In this document: positions 32,709 to 42,409 of the stretch, in pieces
Layout of the letters: the number at the start of each line of letters is the position of its first letter
Position numbering within the stretch: position 1 is the stretch's first letter
From: a virus
Virus record (IMG/VR): IMGVR_UViG_3300020156_000441
Location: 1 to 61,037 of that record
Strand: one strand, 5' to 3'
Length of the DNA stretch: 61,037 nt
Program-made: the position numbers and the translations under genes
Notes under the pieces: model-generated
Told to the model about the DNA's origin: nothing
The model's database searches: none
The model's input: the letters and a program-made list of their open reading frames with translations, nothing else

Positions 32709-33043
32709 GCGGTGCCCACACCGGCGCTGGCGAACTCAACCAGCGCGTCCGCGTCGAGCGCGTCACCAGCGTGCCCGACGAGGGGGGCGGCAGCGCCGAA
32801 GCGTGGGTGGAGGTGGCCCACGTGTGGGCGAAGGTCTGGCCCGTGTCGGGCGGCGAGCGCGCCGCCGCGCAGCAGGTGCAGGCCGCCGCCATGGTCCGCG
32901 TCAAGATCCGCCGCCGCACCGACGTGTCGGCCGACATGCGCGTGATCTGGCAGGGCCGCGCCCACAACATCCGGCACGTGGCCGACGCCGGCCCGTCCGA
33001 GCCCTTCCTCACCCTCGACTGCGAAAGCGGGGTGGCAATCTGA
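32705..33043 (+). CDS. Head closure / head-tail joining protein
   Basis: A 112-residue protein with the SPP1 gp16-like pattern: GELNQRVRVERVTSVPDEGG, WVEVAHVWAKVWPVSGGERA, MRVIWQGRAHNIRHVADAG. Such small beta-barrel stoppers close the connector channel. It overlaps both neighbours by 1-4 bp. Confidence 0.87.
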   Translation: MSGAHTGAGELNQRVRVERVTSVPDEGGGSAEAWVEVAHVWAKVWPVSGGERAAAQQVQAAAMVRVKIRRRTDVSADMRVIWQGRAHNIRHVADAGPSEPFLTLDCESGVAI

Positions 33044-33489
33044 TGAGCAAGGTTTCCGGCATCAAGGGCGGGGCGCGTCTGCGCAGCACGTTGCGCCGTC
33101 TGCCCGTCGCCATCCTGGGCGAGGTGCGCGGCGCCGTCGCCGCGTCCGCCCAGGCCGTCTATGACGAGGCGAGGGTGCGGATGCCGACCCCCGGAACGCA
33201 CCCCTATGCGACCGGCGAGCTGCAGCGCAAGTTCCGCCTGTTCGTCAGCAAGGACGGGCTGCGCGCCCGCATCGGCAGCTGGGGCAAGCGCCGGGCGCGG
33301 CACATCCATCTCGTGGAGTTCGGCGCGGCCCCGCACGCGATTCCCATGCCGGACGGCGGCACGGTCCAGCATCCCGGCGCGCCGGCGCAGCCCTTCCTCT
33401 TCCCCGCCTACAAGGCGAAGGCGCGGGGCGCGCGGCTGACGATCCGCGCCGCCGTGCGCAAGGCCCTGGACCGGGAGGCGCGGCGATGA
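33043..33489 (+). CDS. HK97 gp10-like tail-connector protein
   Basis: A 148-residue protein with RRLPVAILGEVRGAVAASAQ, HPYATGELQRKFRLF, HIHLVEFGAAPHAIPMPDGG and GAPAQPFLFPAYKAKARGAR, the classical HK97 gp10 arrangement. It joins the tail to the head connector. Overlaps the next gene by 4 bp. Confidence 0.88.
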   Translation: MSKVSGIKGGARLRSTLRRLPVAILGEVRGAVAASAQAVYDEARVRMPTPGTHPYATGELQRKFRLFVSKDGLRARIGSWGKRRARHIHLVEFGAAPHAIPMPDGGTVQHPGAPAQPFLFPAYKAKARGARLTIRAAVRKALDREARR

Positions 33490-33875
33490 GCGGCGCGTCC
33501 TGGCCCCTACAGGTGGCGATGTTCAATGTGCTGGGGCCGGCGCTCGTCCCGGTGCCCGTGCTCGACGACGTGCCGCAGGGACAGGCGTTCCCCTATGTCG
33601 TGATCGGCGAGGACGTGGCGACCATCTTCCCCGTGCTCGACCGCGACGGCGAGGACATCGACGTCACCATCCACGTGTGGAGCCGCTACGCCGGCCGCAA
33701 GGAGGCCAAGGAGCTGATGGGCAAGGTGCGGGAGACCCTGCACGATCAGCGCCTGACCGTCGCCGGGCACCACCTTGTCGGCCTGCGCCACACCTTCGCC
33801 ACCGTCTTCACCGAGCCGGACGGCAAGACCCGCCACGGCGTGATGCGCTTCCGCGCCGTCCTGCTCGCCCCCTGA
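33486..33875 (+). CDS. Tail completion protein (DUF3168)
   Basis: A 129-residue protein with ASWPLQVAMFNVLGPALVPV, GQAFPYVVIGEDVATIFPVL, VTIHVWSRYAGRKEAKELMG and GLRHTFATVF, matching the DUF3168/gpU-like tail terminator family. It caps the tail tube before head joining. A terminator hairpin follows. Confidence 0.87.
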   Translation: MSGASWPLQVAMFNVLGPALVPVPVLDDVPQGQAFPYVVIGEDVATIFPVLDRDGEDIDVTIHVWSRYAGRKEAKELMGKVRETLHDQRLTVAGHHLVGLRHTFATVFTEPDGKTRHGVMRFRAVLLAP

Positions 33876-33906
33876 ACCCTTCGGCATAGCCGGAGCCGCC
33901 GCCGCC

Positions 33907-33928
33907 CCGTCCGGGCGGCTTTTTTCGT
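33907..33928 (+). terminator. Intrinsic terminator after the tail completion gene
   Basis: GCCGCCC and GGGCGGC form a stem in the segment GCCGCCCCGTCCGGGCGGC, followed by TTTTTT. It lies between the head-tail joining genes and the major tail protein. Confidence 0.75.
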
Positions 33929-33949
33929 CTGGAAAGGAGCAACCGAGCC

Positions 33950-34423
33950 ATGGCTGGCCCGATTTCCACCCCGAAGACCAGGGTCTACATCGCCCCGTAC
34001 ACCGACGAGAGCACCGCGACCGAATACGACGCCCTGCCGTGGGAGCGGATCGGCACCGTGCTGGACGTGGGCGAGTTCGGCCCGCAGTACCAGGAAATCA
34101 CCTACACCCCCCTCGACGACGGCATCGTGCACCGCCTGAAGGGCGCGCTCGACAACGGCAGCATTCCGCTGATCCTCGGTCGTGACCCCGACAATGCCGG
34201 ACAGGCGGACCTGCTGTCCGCGCTGCCGGATTACGACAACTACGCCTTCAAGATCGAGCTGAACGACAAGCCGTCCGGGGCTGGGGCAAAGCCGACGCGC
34301 TTCATGTTCCCCGGCAAGGCCATGTCGTACCGCACGCAGATCGGCGACGCGAACCAGATCGTGCGGGCGAACGTCAACATCGCCATCGACGGCGACATCG
34401 TCACCGGCGCGCGCGGCACCTGA
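33950..34423 (+). CDS. Major tail tube protein
   Basis: ATG at 33950 has AAAGGAG upstream. The 157-residue product (MAGPISTPKTRVYIAPYTDE, ERIGTVLDVGEFGPQYQEIT, YTPLDDGIVHRLKGALDNGS, PTRFMFPGKAMSYRTQIGDA) fits siphovirus tail tube proteins of the lambda gpV/HK97 type in length, beta content and place before the tail chaperone. Confidence 0.85.
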   Translation: MAGPISTPKTRVYIAPYTDESTATEYDALPWERIGTVLDVGEFGPQYQEITYTPLDDGIVHRLKGALDNGSIPLILGRDPDNAGQADLLSALPDYDNYAFKIELNDKPSGAGAKPTRFMFPGKAMSYRTQIGDANQIVRANVNIAIDGDIVTGARGT

Positions 34424-34530
34424 TCGGGCCGGCGCTTCGGGCCGGGCCGGCGGTGTCGCGTGGGGTGCGCCGCCGGCCCTCATCCTCCATCCACCCCACG
34501 AACCCAGAACCCCACGAAAGGACCGTTTCC

Positions 34531-34905
34531 ATGTCGCTGAACAAGGGCGAAGTCGCCTTCACCGTCGAGGGCACCACCTACACCCTCGTGCCCTCGCTCA
34601 CCGCCTTTTCGCAGCTCTCCAACGAGTATTCGAACTATCAGGATCTGCTGCGCAAGTTGGCCTCCAACAACGTGCCGGCCATTGCCCGCGTGATCCGTCT
34701 GGGGTTGGGCTGGAACGATCAGCAGTCCAAGAAGCTGCCGGAACTGATGATGCGCGCCGGTCTGGCGCCGCTGGTGGAGGCCACGTCGGACTACGCCTTC
34801 CGCCTGTTCAACGGCGGCAAGTCGGCGGACGAGGTGCTGGCCGAGCAGGCCGGCGAGACTGACAACGACAAGGAGGGCAAGGCCGGCGCCCCTTTCGCCG
34901 GCTGA
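34531..34905 (+). CDS. Tail assembly chaperone, frame-0 product (gpG-like)
   Basis: ATG at 34531. The 124-residue product (LNKGEVAFTVEGTTYTLVPS, LTAFSQLSNEYSNYQDLLRK, FRLFNGGKSADEVLAEQAGE) is a tail assembly chaperone of the GTA-gp10/gpG kind, encoded between the major tail protein and the tape measure. The last codons contain a slippery heptamer, C CCT TTC, at 34890-34896, which leads to an extended -1 product. Confidence 0.85.
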   Translation: MSLNKGEVAFTVEGTTYTLVPSLTAFSQLSNEYSNYQDLLRKLASNNVPAIARVIRLGLGWNDQQSKKLPELMMRAGLAPLVEATSDYAFRLFNGGKSADEVLAEQAGETDNDKEGKAGAPFAG

Positions 34906-35153
34906 CGCACGCGCAGTACGCGGCCGAACTCTACAAGTACGCGACGGGGTGGCTCGGTTGGACCGACCGGGCCGCCCTGGCCACCAACATCTTCCGCATC
35001 GAACTGGCGCTCGAAGGCAAGGTGGACTTCGTGAAGAAGACGAACCCGTGGGGAGGCAGCGAAGAGGACAAGCCCTTGCCGAGCCCCGACGAGGTGGCCG
35101 ACAAGGTGTCCGCCCTGCTGCGGGCTCACCCGCGGTTCAAGGGTGGGGCGTGA
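34531..35153 (+). CDS. Tail assembly chaperone, -1 frameshift product (gpGT-like)
   Basis: At CCCTTTC (34890-34896) the codons CCT-TTC can re-pair as CCC-TTT after a -1 slip. The new frame (from 34896) encodes 85 more residues with no start codon of its own: THAQYAAELYKYATGWLGWT, RAALATNIFRIELALEGKVD, PDEVADKVSALLRAHPRFKG. The fusion is about 207 residues. The sequence quality of the extension and its place before the tape measure match lambda gpGT-type frameshifting. Confidence 0.85.
34890..34896 (+). promoter_or_regulatory. Programmed -1 frameshift site CCCTTTC
   Basis: The heptamer fits X XXY YYZ with X=C and Y=T in the frame-0 reading, 6 bases before the frame-0 stop codon. Downstream GC-rich sequence could form a stimulating structure. 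Confidence 0.8.
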
Positions 35154-35575
35154 TGGCCGAGCTGCTCGTCCAGCAGGCGCAGGCGGCGTCCCACGTCGTC
35201 GAGGTAGGCGCGATCCCCGCCCCGGCGTTCCAGGCGCTGCTTTTCCGCCGCCAGTTCGTCGCGTTCGGCTTGCAGCGCCACCCGCTCTTCCGCCGCAAGC
35301 GGTGGGGGAGCGGGTGGCGCTGCCATGGCTTCTGCCATGATGCGACGGTTCCGCTCGTTTGCCCGCAGACGGCCCACGTTGATTGCCACGGCCAGGGCGA
35401 ACAGGCCAAGCCCTGCGGCGAGGTATGGCAGCAATCTGTCGAAGAACATCGCAACGATGATAACGCCCGCCAGCACAAGGGCGAATGCCAGTACCCCGCG
35501 CAGGAAGCCCAGCACGGCCGGCGCGCCGACGAGCAGCACGGCGAGGATCAGGATCAGCAGCACGGTTATCAGCAC
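35126..35575 (-). CDS. Small two-segment membrane protein on the opposite strand
   Basis: GTG start at 35575 with GGAGG about 9 bp upstream. The 149-residue product begins with two or three adjacent membrane segments (MLITVLLILILAVLLVGAPA, RGVLAFALVLAGVIIVAMFF, LAAGLGLFALAVAINVG) and ends in a charged coiled coil (EERVALQAERDELAAEKQRL). It is the only reverse-strand gene among the tail genes and overlaps the end of the frameshift product by 28 bp. Such single reverse genes in late regions are often expressed in lysogens, so superinfection exclusion is a reasonable guess. Confidence 0.65.
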   Translation of the reverse strand: MLITVLLILILAVLLVGAPAVLGFLRGVLAFALVLAGVIIVAMFFDRLLPYLAAGLGLFALAVAINVGRLRANERNRRIMAEAMAAPPAPPPLAAEERVALQAERDELAAEKQRLERRGGDRAYLDDVGRRLRLLDEQLGHHAPPLNRG

Positions 35576-35634
35576 GGGCGCCGCCTCCGGCGGTTGAGCG
35601 CCCCCTAATGTCGTATCGCATGACGAAGCCTGTC

Positions 35635-35660
35635 AACCCGCCCTCCGGCGGGTTTTTCTT
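35635..35660 (+). terminator. Intrinsic terminator before the tape measure gene
   Basis: AACCCGCC-CTCC-GGCGGGTT followed by TTTCTTT. It lies 15 bp upstream of the tape measure start, which implies that readthrough or antitermination is needed for the long tail gene. Confidence 0.7.
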
Positions 35661-35674
35661 TGGAGCCGAGACGC

Positions 35675-38600
35675 ATGGCTGAAGTCGAAGGTCTGTACGT
35701 TCAGCTCGCCGCCGACGACGCCAACCTGCGCCGTGGCTTCGCCTCGGCCGAACAGGCGGCGGCGCGCGCGGAACGGTCCATGGGATCGTCGCTGCGCCGC
35801 ATTGACGCGGCGTTGGCCTGCGTCAACCGCACCACCGAAGGCGTGGTGAAGCGGCTAGACCAACTGGCCGTCGTCGCCGGCATGGGCAGCCTAGGCATGC
35901 TGGCGCAGAAGGCGCTGGCGGCGGCCGACGCCTGGACGCGGGCGGGCAGCAAGATCGCCCTCTACACCAGCTCGGTGCAGGAATCGGCGCAGGTGCAAGA
36001 GCGCCTGTTCCAGGTGGCCCAGCGCACCCGGTCGCAGCTCGAACCCACCGTCGGCCTGTACACCAGCCTCGCCGACTCCGTGCAGCGCTATGGCCGGTCG
36101 CAGGACGAGGCCATCAGGCTGACCGAGACCATCAACAAGACGTTCAAGATCAGCGGCACCGAAGCCGGTGCGGCTGCCGACGCGGTGCGCCAGTTCGCCC
36201 AGGGACTGCAATCCGGCGTGCTGCGCGGCGACGAGTTCAACAGCGTCATCGAGCAATCGCCCCGTCTCGCCAAGGCCCTGGCGGAGGGGCTGCGCGTGCC
36301 GAGGGAGCAGCTCCGCGCGCTGGCCGAGCAGGGGGCGCTCACCGCCGACAAGATCATCGACGCGCTGCTGCGCCAGTCCGTCACCATCGACGCCGAATAC
36401 AAGCGGATGGCCGTCACGGTGGGCGACGCCATGACGGTGCTGGGCACCGCGGCCGAACGCCTCGTCGGCCGGGTGGATCAAGCCACCGGCGTGACGGCGG
36501 CCCTGGCCCGCGGAGCCCTCACGCTGGCGGACAACCTCGACGACGTGGCGACGGCGGCGACAGCGGCCGGTGGGGTGATTGCTTCGGTGTACGTCGCGCG
36601 CGGCTTGAGGGTGGCCACTGCCGCTGTGTGGGAGTTCCTGTCGGGGCAATGGAAGCTGCGCGCTGGATTGTACGAAACGACAGGGCACATCCTGCAACAG
36701 GAAGCTGCCTTGCGGCAGTCCACTGGTGAGGCTCTCAACGCCGCTGCTCGCGACAGGGAGTTGGCCGCCGCGCGGCTGGCGCAGCTCACCACCGACCGTT
36801 CGGCCATGGCCGTACTGCGCGAGCAGGCCGCCCGGCAACGCGAAGCTGCGCAGGCGCAGGTCGAACTGGCCCGTGGCATTCAGACGGCGACGGGCCGGAC
36901 CGCGCAGTACGAAAAGGCGCTGGACAGCCGCAACGCTGCAACGCGGACGCTGATCGCGTACCAGCGTCTGGAACGCGACCTTGATACCCAGATCGCCGCC
37001 GCGCGGCTCGGGCTCGCGGAAACCACCGCCGCCGCCGCCATGGCGGAGGGGGCGCACGCTACCACACTGCAACGCACCTCCCTGTCGGCGACGGTGGCGG
37101 CGAAGTCGATGGCCGTGCTGCGCGGGGCGCTCGACTTCGTCGGTGGGCCGGTGGGGGCGGCACTTTTGGCCCTGGCCGGTGTGGTGGCCGCCTTTGCCTT
37201 GCGCACCACGGAAGCCGAGGCGGCGACGCAGGCTTTCACCACCGCACAGCAGGCCGCGCGCGACGTGGTCAAGGAGCAGGTCACCGACGTGGAGGCCCTG
37301 GCCGGCGAGTACCGCCGCCTGGGCGACGAAATGCGTGCGGTGACGCAGCTCAAGCTGGAAGACGCGCTGGCCAAGCAACGCGACGCCATCAAGGCGGCCC
37401 GGCGGGAGACGGAAACGGCGCTCTACCGCTCGCCCATGCTCGACACGGTGGAGGGCAACCACGGCTCCGATAACCTGCCGTCCGTGCAGCGCTTCGAGCG
37501 GATGGGATTGGCGGCCGAGCAGGTGGAGCGGCTGCGCGCCGCGCTCGACGCCTTCCGCGTCGCCGCCGCCGACGATCCGCAGGCGATCATCGCCCTCGTC
37601 ACCGCGCTGAACGGCATCGGCCGGGAGGCGGGGGCGGCGGGCGGCCCTCTGCTGGAACTGGCCCGCTCCCTGGCCGATCCCGCATCGCGGTCCGAAGACC
37701 TGCGCAAGACGGCGCAGGAACTGGGCGCGCGGCTGGCGCTGCTGAAGGACCCCAGCGACGTTGCGGCCAAGGCCCTGCTCGCTGGCAGCCAGACCGCCGG
37801 CACGGCGGCATCCTCGTTCAGGACCCTGGGCGGGGCCATCGGCGCGGCGGCTAGTAAGCTGGCCGATCTGGCGGAGAAAGCCCGCCTGCTGCGCCTGCCC
37901 GCCGGCTTCGAACGCAAGGTGGCGGAGCTGGCCGGCCCGCCGCCGGTGCCGCAGGTGCCCAACGTCACGGGGTTCCAGGACCGCAGCACCACGCCCGACG
38001 ACAAGGCTTACCAGCGTTACAACCTTGATCAGGAGATAGGGCGCGATCAGCTGCGCCGTCTGGCGGTGGCCGAGGCCGGCGACAAGGCCGAGGAAATCAC
38101 CCGGCAGGCCCAGGCCACGCGCTTGCTGTCCGGAGCGCTGACCGACGCTGCCAAGGCGCACGCGCAGAACCGGATCGAGCTGGCCCGCGCCGCGCTCGAT
38201 TACCCGGAGCTGGGGCAGAAGACCTATGAGACGTTGCTCACCACCCGCGACTTTGGACAGGTGCTGGCGACGCTGCCGCCCGAGCTGCAACGCATGTGGG
38301 CGGCCATGGAGACGGACAGCGCCGCCAAGCTGTCCGGAGACATCGCCCAGGCCACCCAGGCGCTGGAACTCCAGACCGCCGCCGAAGAGCGGTTGGCCGC
38401 CGCCGCCGGCCAGGGCGAGGCCGCCATGCGCCGCGCCCGCATCGAGAATGAGGTGGCAGCATCCGCGCTCAAGGGGTTGGCGGCGCAGACGCGCCTGTAC
38501 CTCGAACAGCAGGAACGCGCCGCGCAGCAGCAGATCCGCGCCGACTTCGCCGGCCAGATCGAACAGGAGGTGGCGGCCAACACCCGCCTCGCCGCCGCCA

Positions 38601-41600
38601 TCCGCACCGGCGTCTCGGCCCGGCGCGACGCGGAGATCCGCAGCAAGGCCGTCGCCCAGGCGATGAAGGAAGTCCCCCCGACCTACGACACGGCGGGGCG
38701 GGCCACGGGGAAGTTCAGCGAGGCCATTGAGCGCAACGTCGCCCTGCTGAAGCGCCAGCAGGCGGCGGCTGATGACGTGGACTTCGCCTCGTACGAGCAG
38801 GAACTCGAACGGGCGGGCAAGGTGCTTGGCCGCCGGCAGGGCCTCGTCGGCGCGCCGGAGGACGTGCGCGCCGCCAGCGAGGCCCGGCAGGACGTACTCG
38901 ACTGGCTGGAGAAGCAGGGCAAGGAGTACGACAAGCTCGACGCGGCCGAACGCCGCCGCGTCGACAACATGATCGCCGTGGCCCAGCGCAACGCGGACAT
39001 CGACCTCGGCATCCGCCGGCAGGAAGACGCGCTGAAGGCGGTGGGCGACGCCGTCGAAAACAGCCTCGTGCGCCCCCTGGAATCGGCCGTTGACGCCATC
39101 GTCAAGGGCGAGGGCGCATCGATCAAGTGGTCGAACGTGCTGAAGGGCATGGGCGCGTCCCTGCTAGGCGACGGGCTGAAGATGGCCGTCCTCAACCCGG
39201 CCCGGAACCTGCTCGGCCTGAACGGCGGCTCCCATGCCCCCACGCTGTTCGACCTGCCGCTGTTCGGCGGCGGGGGCGGCAGCGGGCAGTCGATTGCCAG
39301 CAACGCGCCGGTGGCGCAGGGCGGCAACAGCCTGATGGGCAGCATGAGCAACTGGGCCATCGGCAAGGCCGGGTCCTGGCTGTTCGATCAGGTGTGGCAG
39401 GGCTCGTGGGCGCAGTCCGCCTGGAACAGCATCAGCGGTTCCGCGGCCGAATGGCTGGGGCTCGGTGGCGCCGCCGCCACGCCCGCCGCTGCCGGCGGCT
39501 TGGGGGCCGGGGGCAGCTACGTCTCCGGGCAGGTGGTGAACGGCTTCATCGTCGGCGGCGAGGCCGGCGGTGCGGCGGCGGCCGGTGCCGGGGCGGGGGC
39601 CGGCGGAAGCGGTGCCGGTGCCGGCGCCAGCGCGGGCAGCGCCAGCCTGGGCGCGGTTGGCGGTGTCGGTCTCGGGGCGGCCGGCCTGGGCTATGCCTGG
39701 GGCGGGTACTGGGGCACGAAGGCCAACAGCAAGGCCGTGGGCGCCCTGCACGGTGCCGGTGCCGGTGCCCTCTACGGCACGATGATGCTGCCCGGCATCG
39801 GCACCATCGTTGGCGCCATCGTCGGTGCCATCGCCGGCATGCTCGGCACCCAGAAGAAAGCCACCCAGTATGGTGGCGGCTGGATCGACACCGACGACAC
39901 CGGCACCATCACGAAGTCGGACTCCGGCGGCGAGAACGGAATCGACGGCAACGACCTGCTGAACCGGGCCAAGGCCGTCAACGAGGTGCTGGCGACCGTC
40001 AACAAGAACGCCGGCATCTCCTACGGCGCCCTGCGCATCTCGACGGAGTACCACGAGGAAAAGGGGCACTCGACGCTCATCGGCGGGTGGGAGGGCCAGA
40101 AGGTCTCGTCGGCCGAGCAGCCGGGCATGATCGCGCTGGATATCCTGCGGGCCTTCGCCAAGGACGACAAGCTGGCCGCCCGGTACAATTTCCAGGCGCC
40201 GGAGGTGGTGCTCAAGGCCCTGCGCAGCATGGGCGCGGTGGATCAGGAGACGGGCGCCAAGATCCTGGCCGTCGCCGCCGCCATCGACAAGGGGAACACG
40301 GCGCTCGACTCCTACATCCGCTCCCTGTCCGGCGTGACCAAGGCGGCGCGCCAGTCGATCGAAGACAACCTGGAACCGCTGAAGGACGATCTGGAGCTTG
40401 CCCGCAAGGGTGGCATCGAAACGGAGTGGAAGGATCTGATCACCCGTCAGTTCCGTGCCGTGTGGAGCACCGCCACGTCGAGCTTCACCGAGGTCGAGAC
40501 GGCCCTTGCCGAACTGGACGGGGCGTTCGAGGCTTACGGCAAGTCAATCAAGGAGCTGAACCTTGCGATCACCGATGCCGAGCTGACGGCGGCCAAGGCC
40601 GCGCAGGTCGCCCGTATGCGCGCCGATTACGCGCGGCAGCAGGGCGCCCAGCTCAACAGCGCGCGCGGGACCGGCTACCTCAACGAGGTGGATGGCATCA
40701 CCGAGGGCTACCGCACCGAGCTGCGCAACGTGGCGGCGCTGTACGGCGGAACGTCGGAGGCGGCCCTGCGCGCCGCCAACGCCAACGAGCTGTACAACCG
40801 TTCGCTCTGGACCTTCGTCGCCCAGCTCGACCGCTCGCAGCTCAGCAAGGTTCTGGAGCAGTACGGCGACAGCGTGGTGGGGCTGGCCGACACCATCGCC
40901 TATGCCTCGACGGTCATGGAGGCCCGCGACGGGGCCGCCCGCGCCGATGCGGTGCGGCGCGCCTATCTGGGTCTGCGCGGGCGGCTGCACGCCAACGACG
41001 ACACGCCGGGCGCGGCGCAGTCGCTGCTGAACGCGGGCCTGAACCCCCGCGACTTCCCCGAGATGACGGCGACGCTGAACGCCGGGTACTACAGCAAGGT
41101 GGCGGCGGGCACGGCATCGGCCGGCGACCTCGTGGACGCCTACGACCGCATCACCAAGGCTTTCAACAACAACCGGTTCAGCGCCGAGCAGTACGCCCAG
41201 CTGTTGGGCGACCTCGACCGCGCGTTCGAGGCGACGGCCCAGCGTATGGCGAACGCCGCGCAGCTCGTGGGGCGCGTCGATTCCTTCCTGCGCCAGATGG
41301 ACACCGATGAATACTCGGTGCTGGCCCCCGATCAGCAGCTTGCCGCCGCCGCCTCGCAGTTCCGCGACCTGCTGGGCAAGGTGAAGGGCGGCGATGCCAG
41401 CCTGACGGACGAGCTGTTCCGCGTCGCCCAGGTGTACCGGGAACTGGCGCGCCGCGACTTCGCCACCAGCGACGGGCCGGACGCTGCCAACCGCATCGGT
41501 GCCGGGGCCATCGACGCGGAGATCCGCGCCGGCCTCGCCGGGCTGAAGAGCGAGGCGCAGCAGCAGCTCGCCGCCGCGCAGCAGCAGCTGTCCCTCATCC

Positions 41601-42409
41601 AGGATCAGGCCAACACGCTGTCCCGCATCAACGCCACCATCGGCCGGGCGCGGGACGATCAGGTGTCGTGGCTGTCCAGGCTGCATGCCCTGCAAAGCGA
41701 CCTGAACACCAAGCTGGAAAAGGGCTTCGGGCGGGATCTGCGCGACTATGGGGGCAACCCGGTGCTCAACCGGATGCTGGCCGCCGCGCTGCCGCAGTAC
41801 ACCGGCGGGTTCGCGCCGGGCGAGTTCGAAGCGTGGGTGGCATCGCAGAACGTCAGCGTCAGCAAGGTCAACCCGTCCTTCCCCCACCTCAACCAGATCC
41901 TCACGCTGTTGGGCGCCGACCCCACCGGCTTCGGGAAGGGCACCTGGGGCGCCCCGTTCAGCTCCATGGGGGAAACCTGGCAGAAGGTCGCCGCGCGCGA
42001 GATCCTCAAGCTGCACGGCTACGTCCCTGGCTTCGCGGAGGGTGGGCAGCACACCGGCGGTCTCCGCCTCGTCGGTGAGAAGGGGCCGGAACTGGAGGTG
42101 ACGGGGCCGGCCCGCTATTGGTCCGCCGCACAGACGGCGCGGATGCTGGCCGCCGCCAACGACCGGCTGCCGTCCAACGTGGTGCTGTTCCGCCCGCCGT
42201 CCCTGTCGCCGGGCGGCGATGCGGCGGCCGTGGTGGTCGCCGTCAACCGGGTGGCGGATCGCCTCGACGCCGTGCTCTCCGCCCTGCACGAGGTGGAGGC
42301 CGATGCCCAGGAACAGCGCGCGCGCATCGCGGCCGACACCAGCCAGCGCCTGGGTGAGCTGAAGTCGGAAGTCGAGGAACTGCCGCGCCGTCTTGCGGGG
42401 GCCATGTGA
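35675..42409 (+). CDS. Tape measure protein
   Basis: ATG at 35675 has GGAG upstream; 2244 residues. The N-terminal domain is of the common tape-measure type (YVQLAADDANLRRGFASAEQ, GAAADAVRQFAQGLQSGVLR, GDEFNSVIEQSPRLAKALAE). Long coiled coils fill residues 350-480 and 800-1150, a Gly/Ala-rich hydrophobic segment lies near 1290-1400 (GIGTIVGAIVGAIAGMLGTQ), and the C-terminus has the usual GFAEGGQHTGGLRLVGEKGP motif. At about 1.5 angstrom per residue a tail of roughly 300 nm would be expected (inference), so this is a long-tailed siphovirus. Confidence 0.95.
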   Translation: MAEVEGLYVQLAADDANLRRGFASAEQAAARAERSMGSSLRRIDAALACVNRTTEGVVKRLDQLAVVAGMGSLGMLAQKALAAADAWTRAGSKIALYTSSVQESAQVQERLFQVAQRTRSQLEPTVGLYTSLADSVQRYGRSQDEAIRLTETINKTFKISGTEAGAAADAVRQFAQGLQSGVLRGDEFNSVIEQSPRLAKALAEGLRVPREQLRALAEQGALTADKIIDALLRQSVTIDAEYKRMAVTVGDAMTVLGTAAERLVGRVDQATGVTAALARGALTLADNLDDVATAATAAGGVIASVYVARGLRVATAAVWEFLSGQWKLRAGLYETTGHILQQEAALRQSTGEALNAAARDRELAAARLAQLTTDRSAMAVLREQAARQREAAQAQVELARGIQTATGRTAQYEKALDSRNAATRTLIAYQRLERDLDTQIAAARLGLAETTAAAAMAEGAHATTLQRTSLSATVAAKSMAVLRGALDFVGGPVGAALLALAGVVAAFALRTTEAEAATQAFTTAQQAARDVVKEQVTDVEALAGEYRRLGDEMRAVTQLKLEDALAKQRDAIKAARRETETALYRSPMLDTVEGNHGSDNLPSVQRFERMGLAAEQVERLRAALDAFRVAAADDPQAIIALVTALNGIGREAGAAGGPLLELARSLADPASRSEDLRKTAQELGARLALLKDPSDVAAKALLAGSQTAGTAASSFRTLGGAIGAAASKLADLAEKARLLRLPAGFERKVAELAGPPPVPQVPNVTGFQDRSTTPDDKAYQRYNLDQEIGRDQLRRLAVAEAGDKAEEITRQAQATRLLSGALTDAAKAHAQNRIELARAALDYPELGQKTYETLLTTRDFGQVLATLPPELQRMWAAMETDSAAKLSGDIAQATQALELQTAAEERLAAAAGQGEAAMRRARIENEVAASALKGLAAQTRLYLEQQERAAQQQIRADFAGQIEQEVAANTRLAAAIRTGVSARRDAEIRSKAVAQAMKEVPPTYDTAGRATGKFSEAIERNVALLKRQQAAADDVDFASYEQELERAGKVLGRRQGLVGAPEDVRAASEARQDVLDWLEKQGKEYDKLDAAERRRVDNMIAVAQRNADIDLGIRRQEDALKAVGDAVENSLVRPLESAVDAIVKGEGASIKWSNVLKGMGASLLGDGLKMAVLNPARNLLGLNGGSHAPTLFDLPLFGGGGGSGQSIASNAPVAQGGNSLMGSMSNWAIGKAGSWLFDQVWQGSWAQSAWNSISGSAAEWLGLGGAAATPAAAGGLGAGGSYVSGQVVNGFIVGGEAGGAAAAGAGAGAGGSGAGAGASAGSASLGAVGGVGLGAAGLGYAWGGYWGTKANSKAVGALHGAGAGALYGTMMLPGIGTIVGAIVGAIAGMLGTQKKATQYGGGWIDTDDTGTITKSDSGGENGIDGNDLLNRAKAVNEVLATVNKNAGISYGALRISTEYHEEKGHSTLIGGWEGQKVSSAEQPGMIALDILRAFAKDDKLAARYNFQAPEVVLKALRSMGAVDQETGAKILAVAAAIDKGNTALDSYIRSLSGVTKAARQSIEDNLEPLKDDLELARKGGIETEWKDLITRQFRAVWSTATSSFTEVETALAELDGAFEAYGKSIKELNLAITDAELTAAKAAQVARMRADYARQQGAQLNSARGTGYLNEVDGITEGYRTELRNVAALYGGTSEAALRAANANELYNRSLWTFVAQLDRSQLSKVLEQYGDSVVGLADTIAYASTVMEARDGAARADAVRRAYLGLRGRLHANDDTPGAAQSLLNAGLNPRDFPEMTATLNAGYYSKVAAGTASAGDLVDAYDRITKAFNNNRFSAEQYAQLLGDLDRAFEATAQRMANAAQLVGRVDSFLRQMDTDEYSVLAPDQQLAAAASQFRDLLGKVKGGDASLTDELFRVAQVYRELARRDFATSDGPDAANRIGAGAIDAEIRAGLAGLKSEAQQQLAAAQQQLSLIQDQANTLSRINATIGRARDDQVSWLSRLHALQSDLNTKLEKGFGRDLRDYGGNPVLNRMLAAALPQYTGGFAPGEFEAWVASQNVSVSKVNPSFPHLNQILTLLGADPTGFGKGTWGAPFSSMGETWQKVAAREILKLHGYVPGFAEGGQHTGGLRLVGEKGPELEVTGPARYWSAAQTARMLAAANDRLPSNVVLFRPPSLSPGGDAAAVVVAVNRVADRLDAVLSALHEVEADAQEQRARIAADTSQRLGELKSEVEELPRRLAGAM

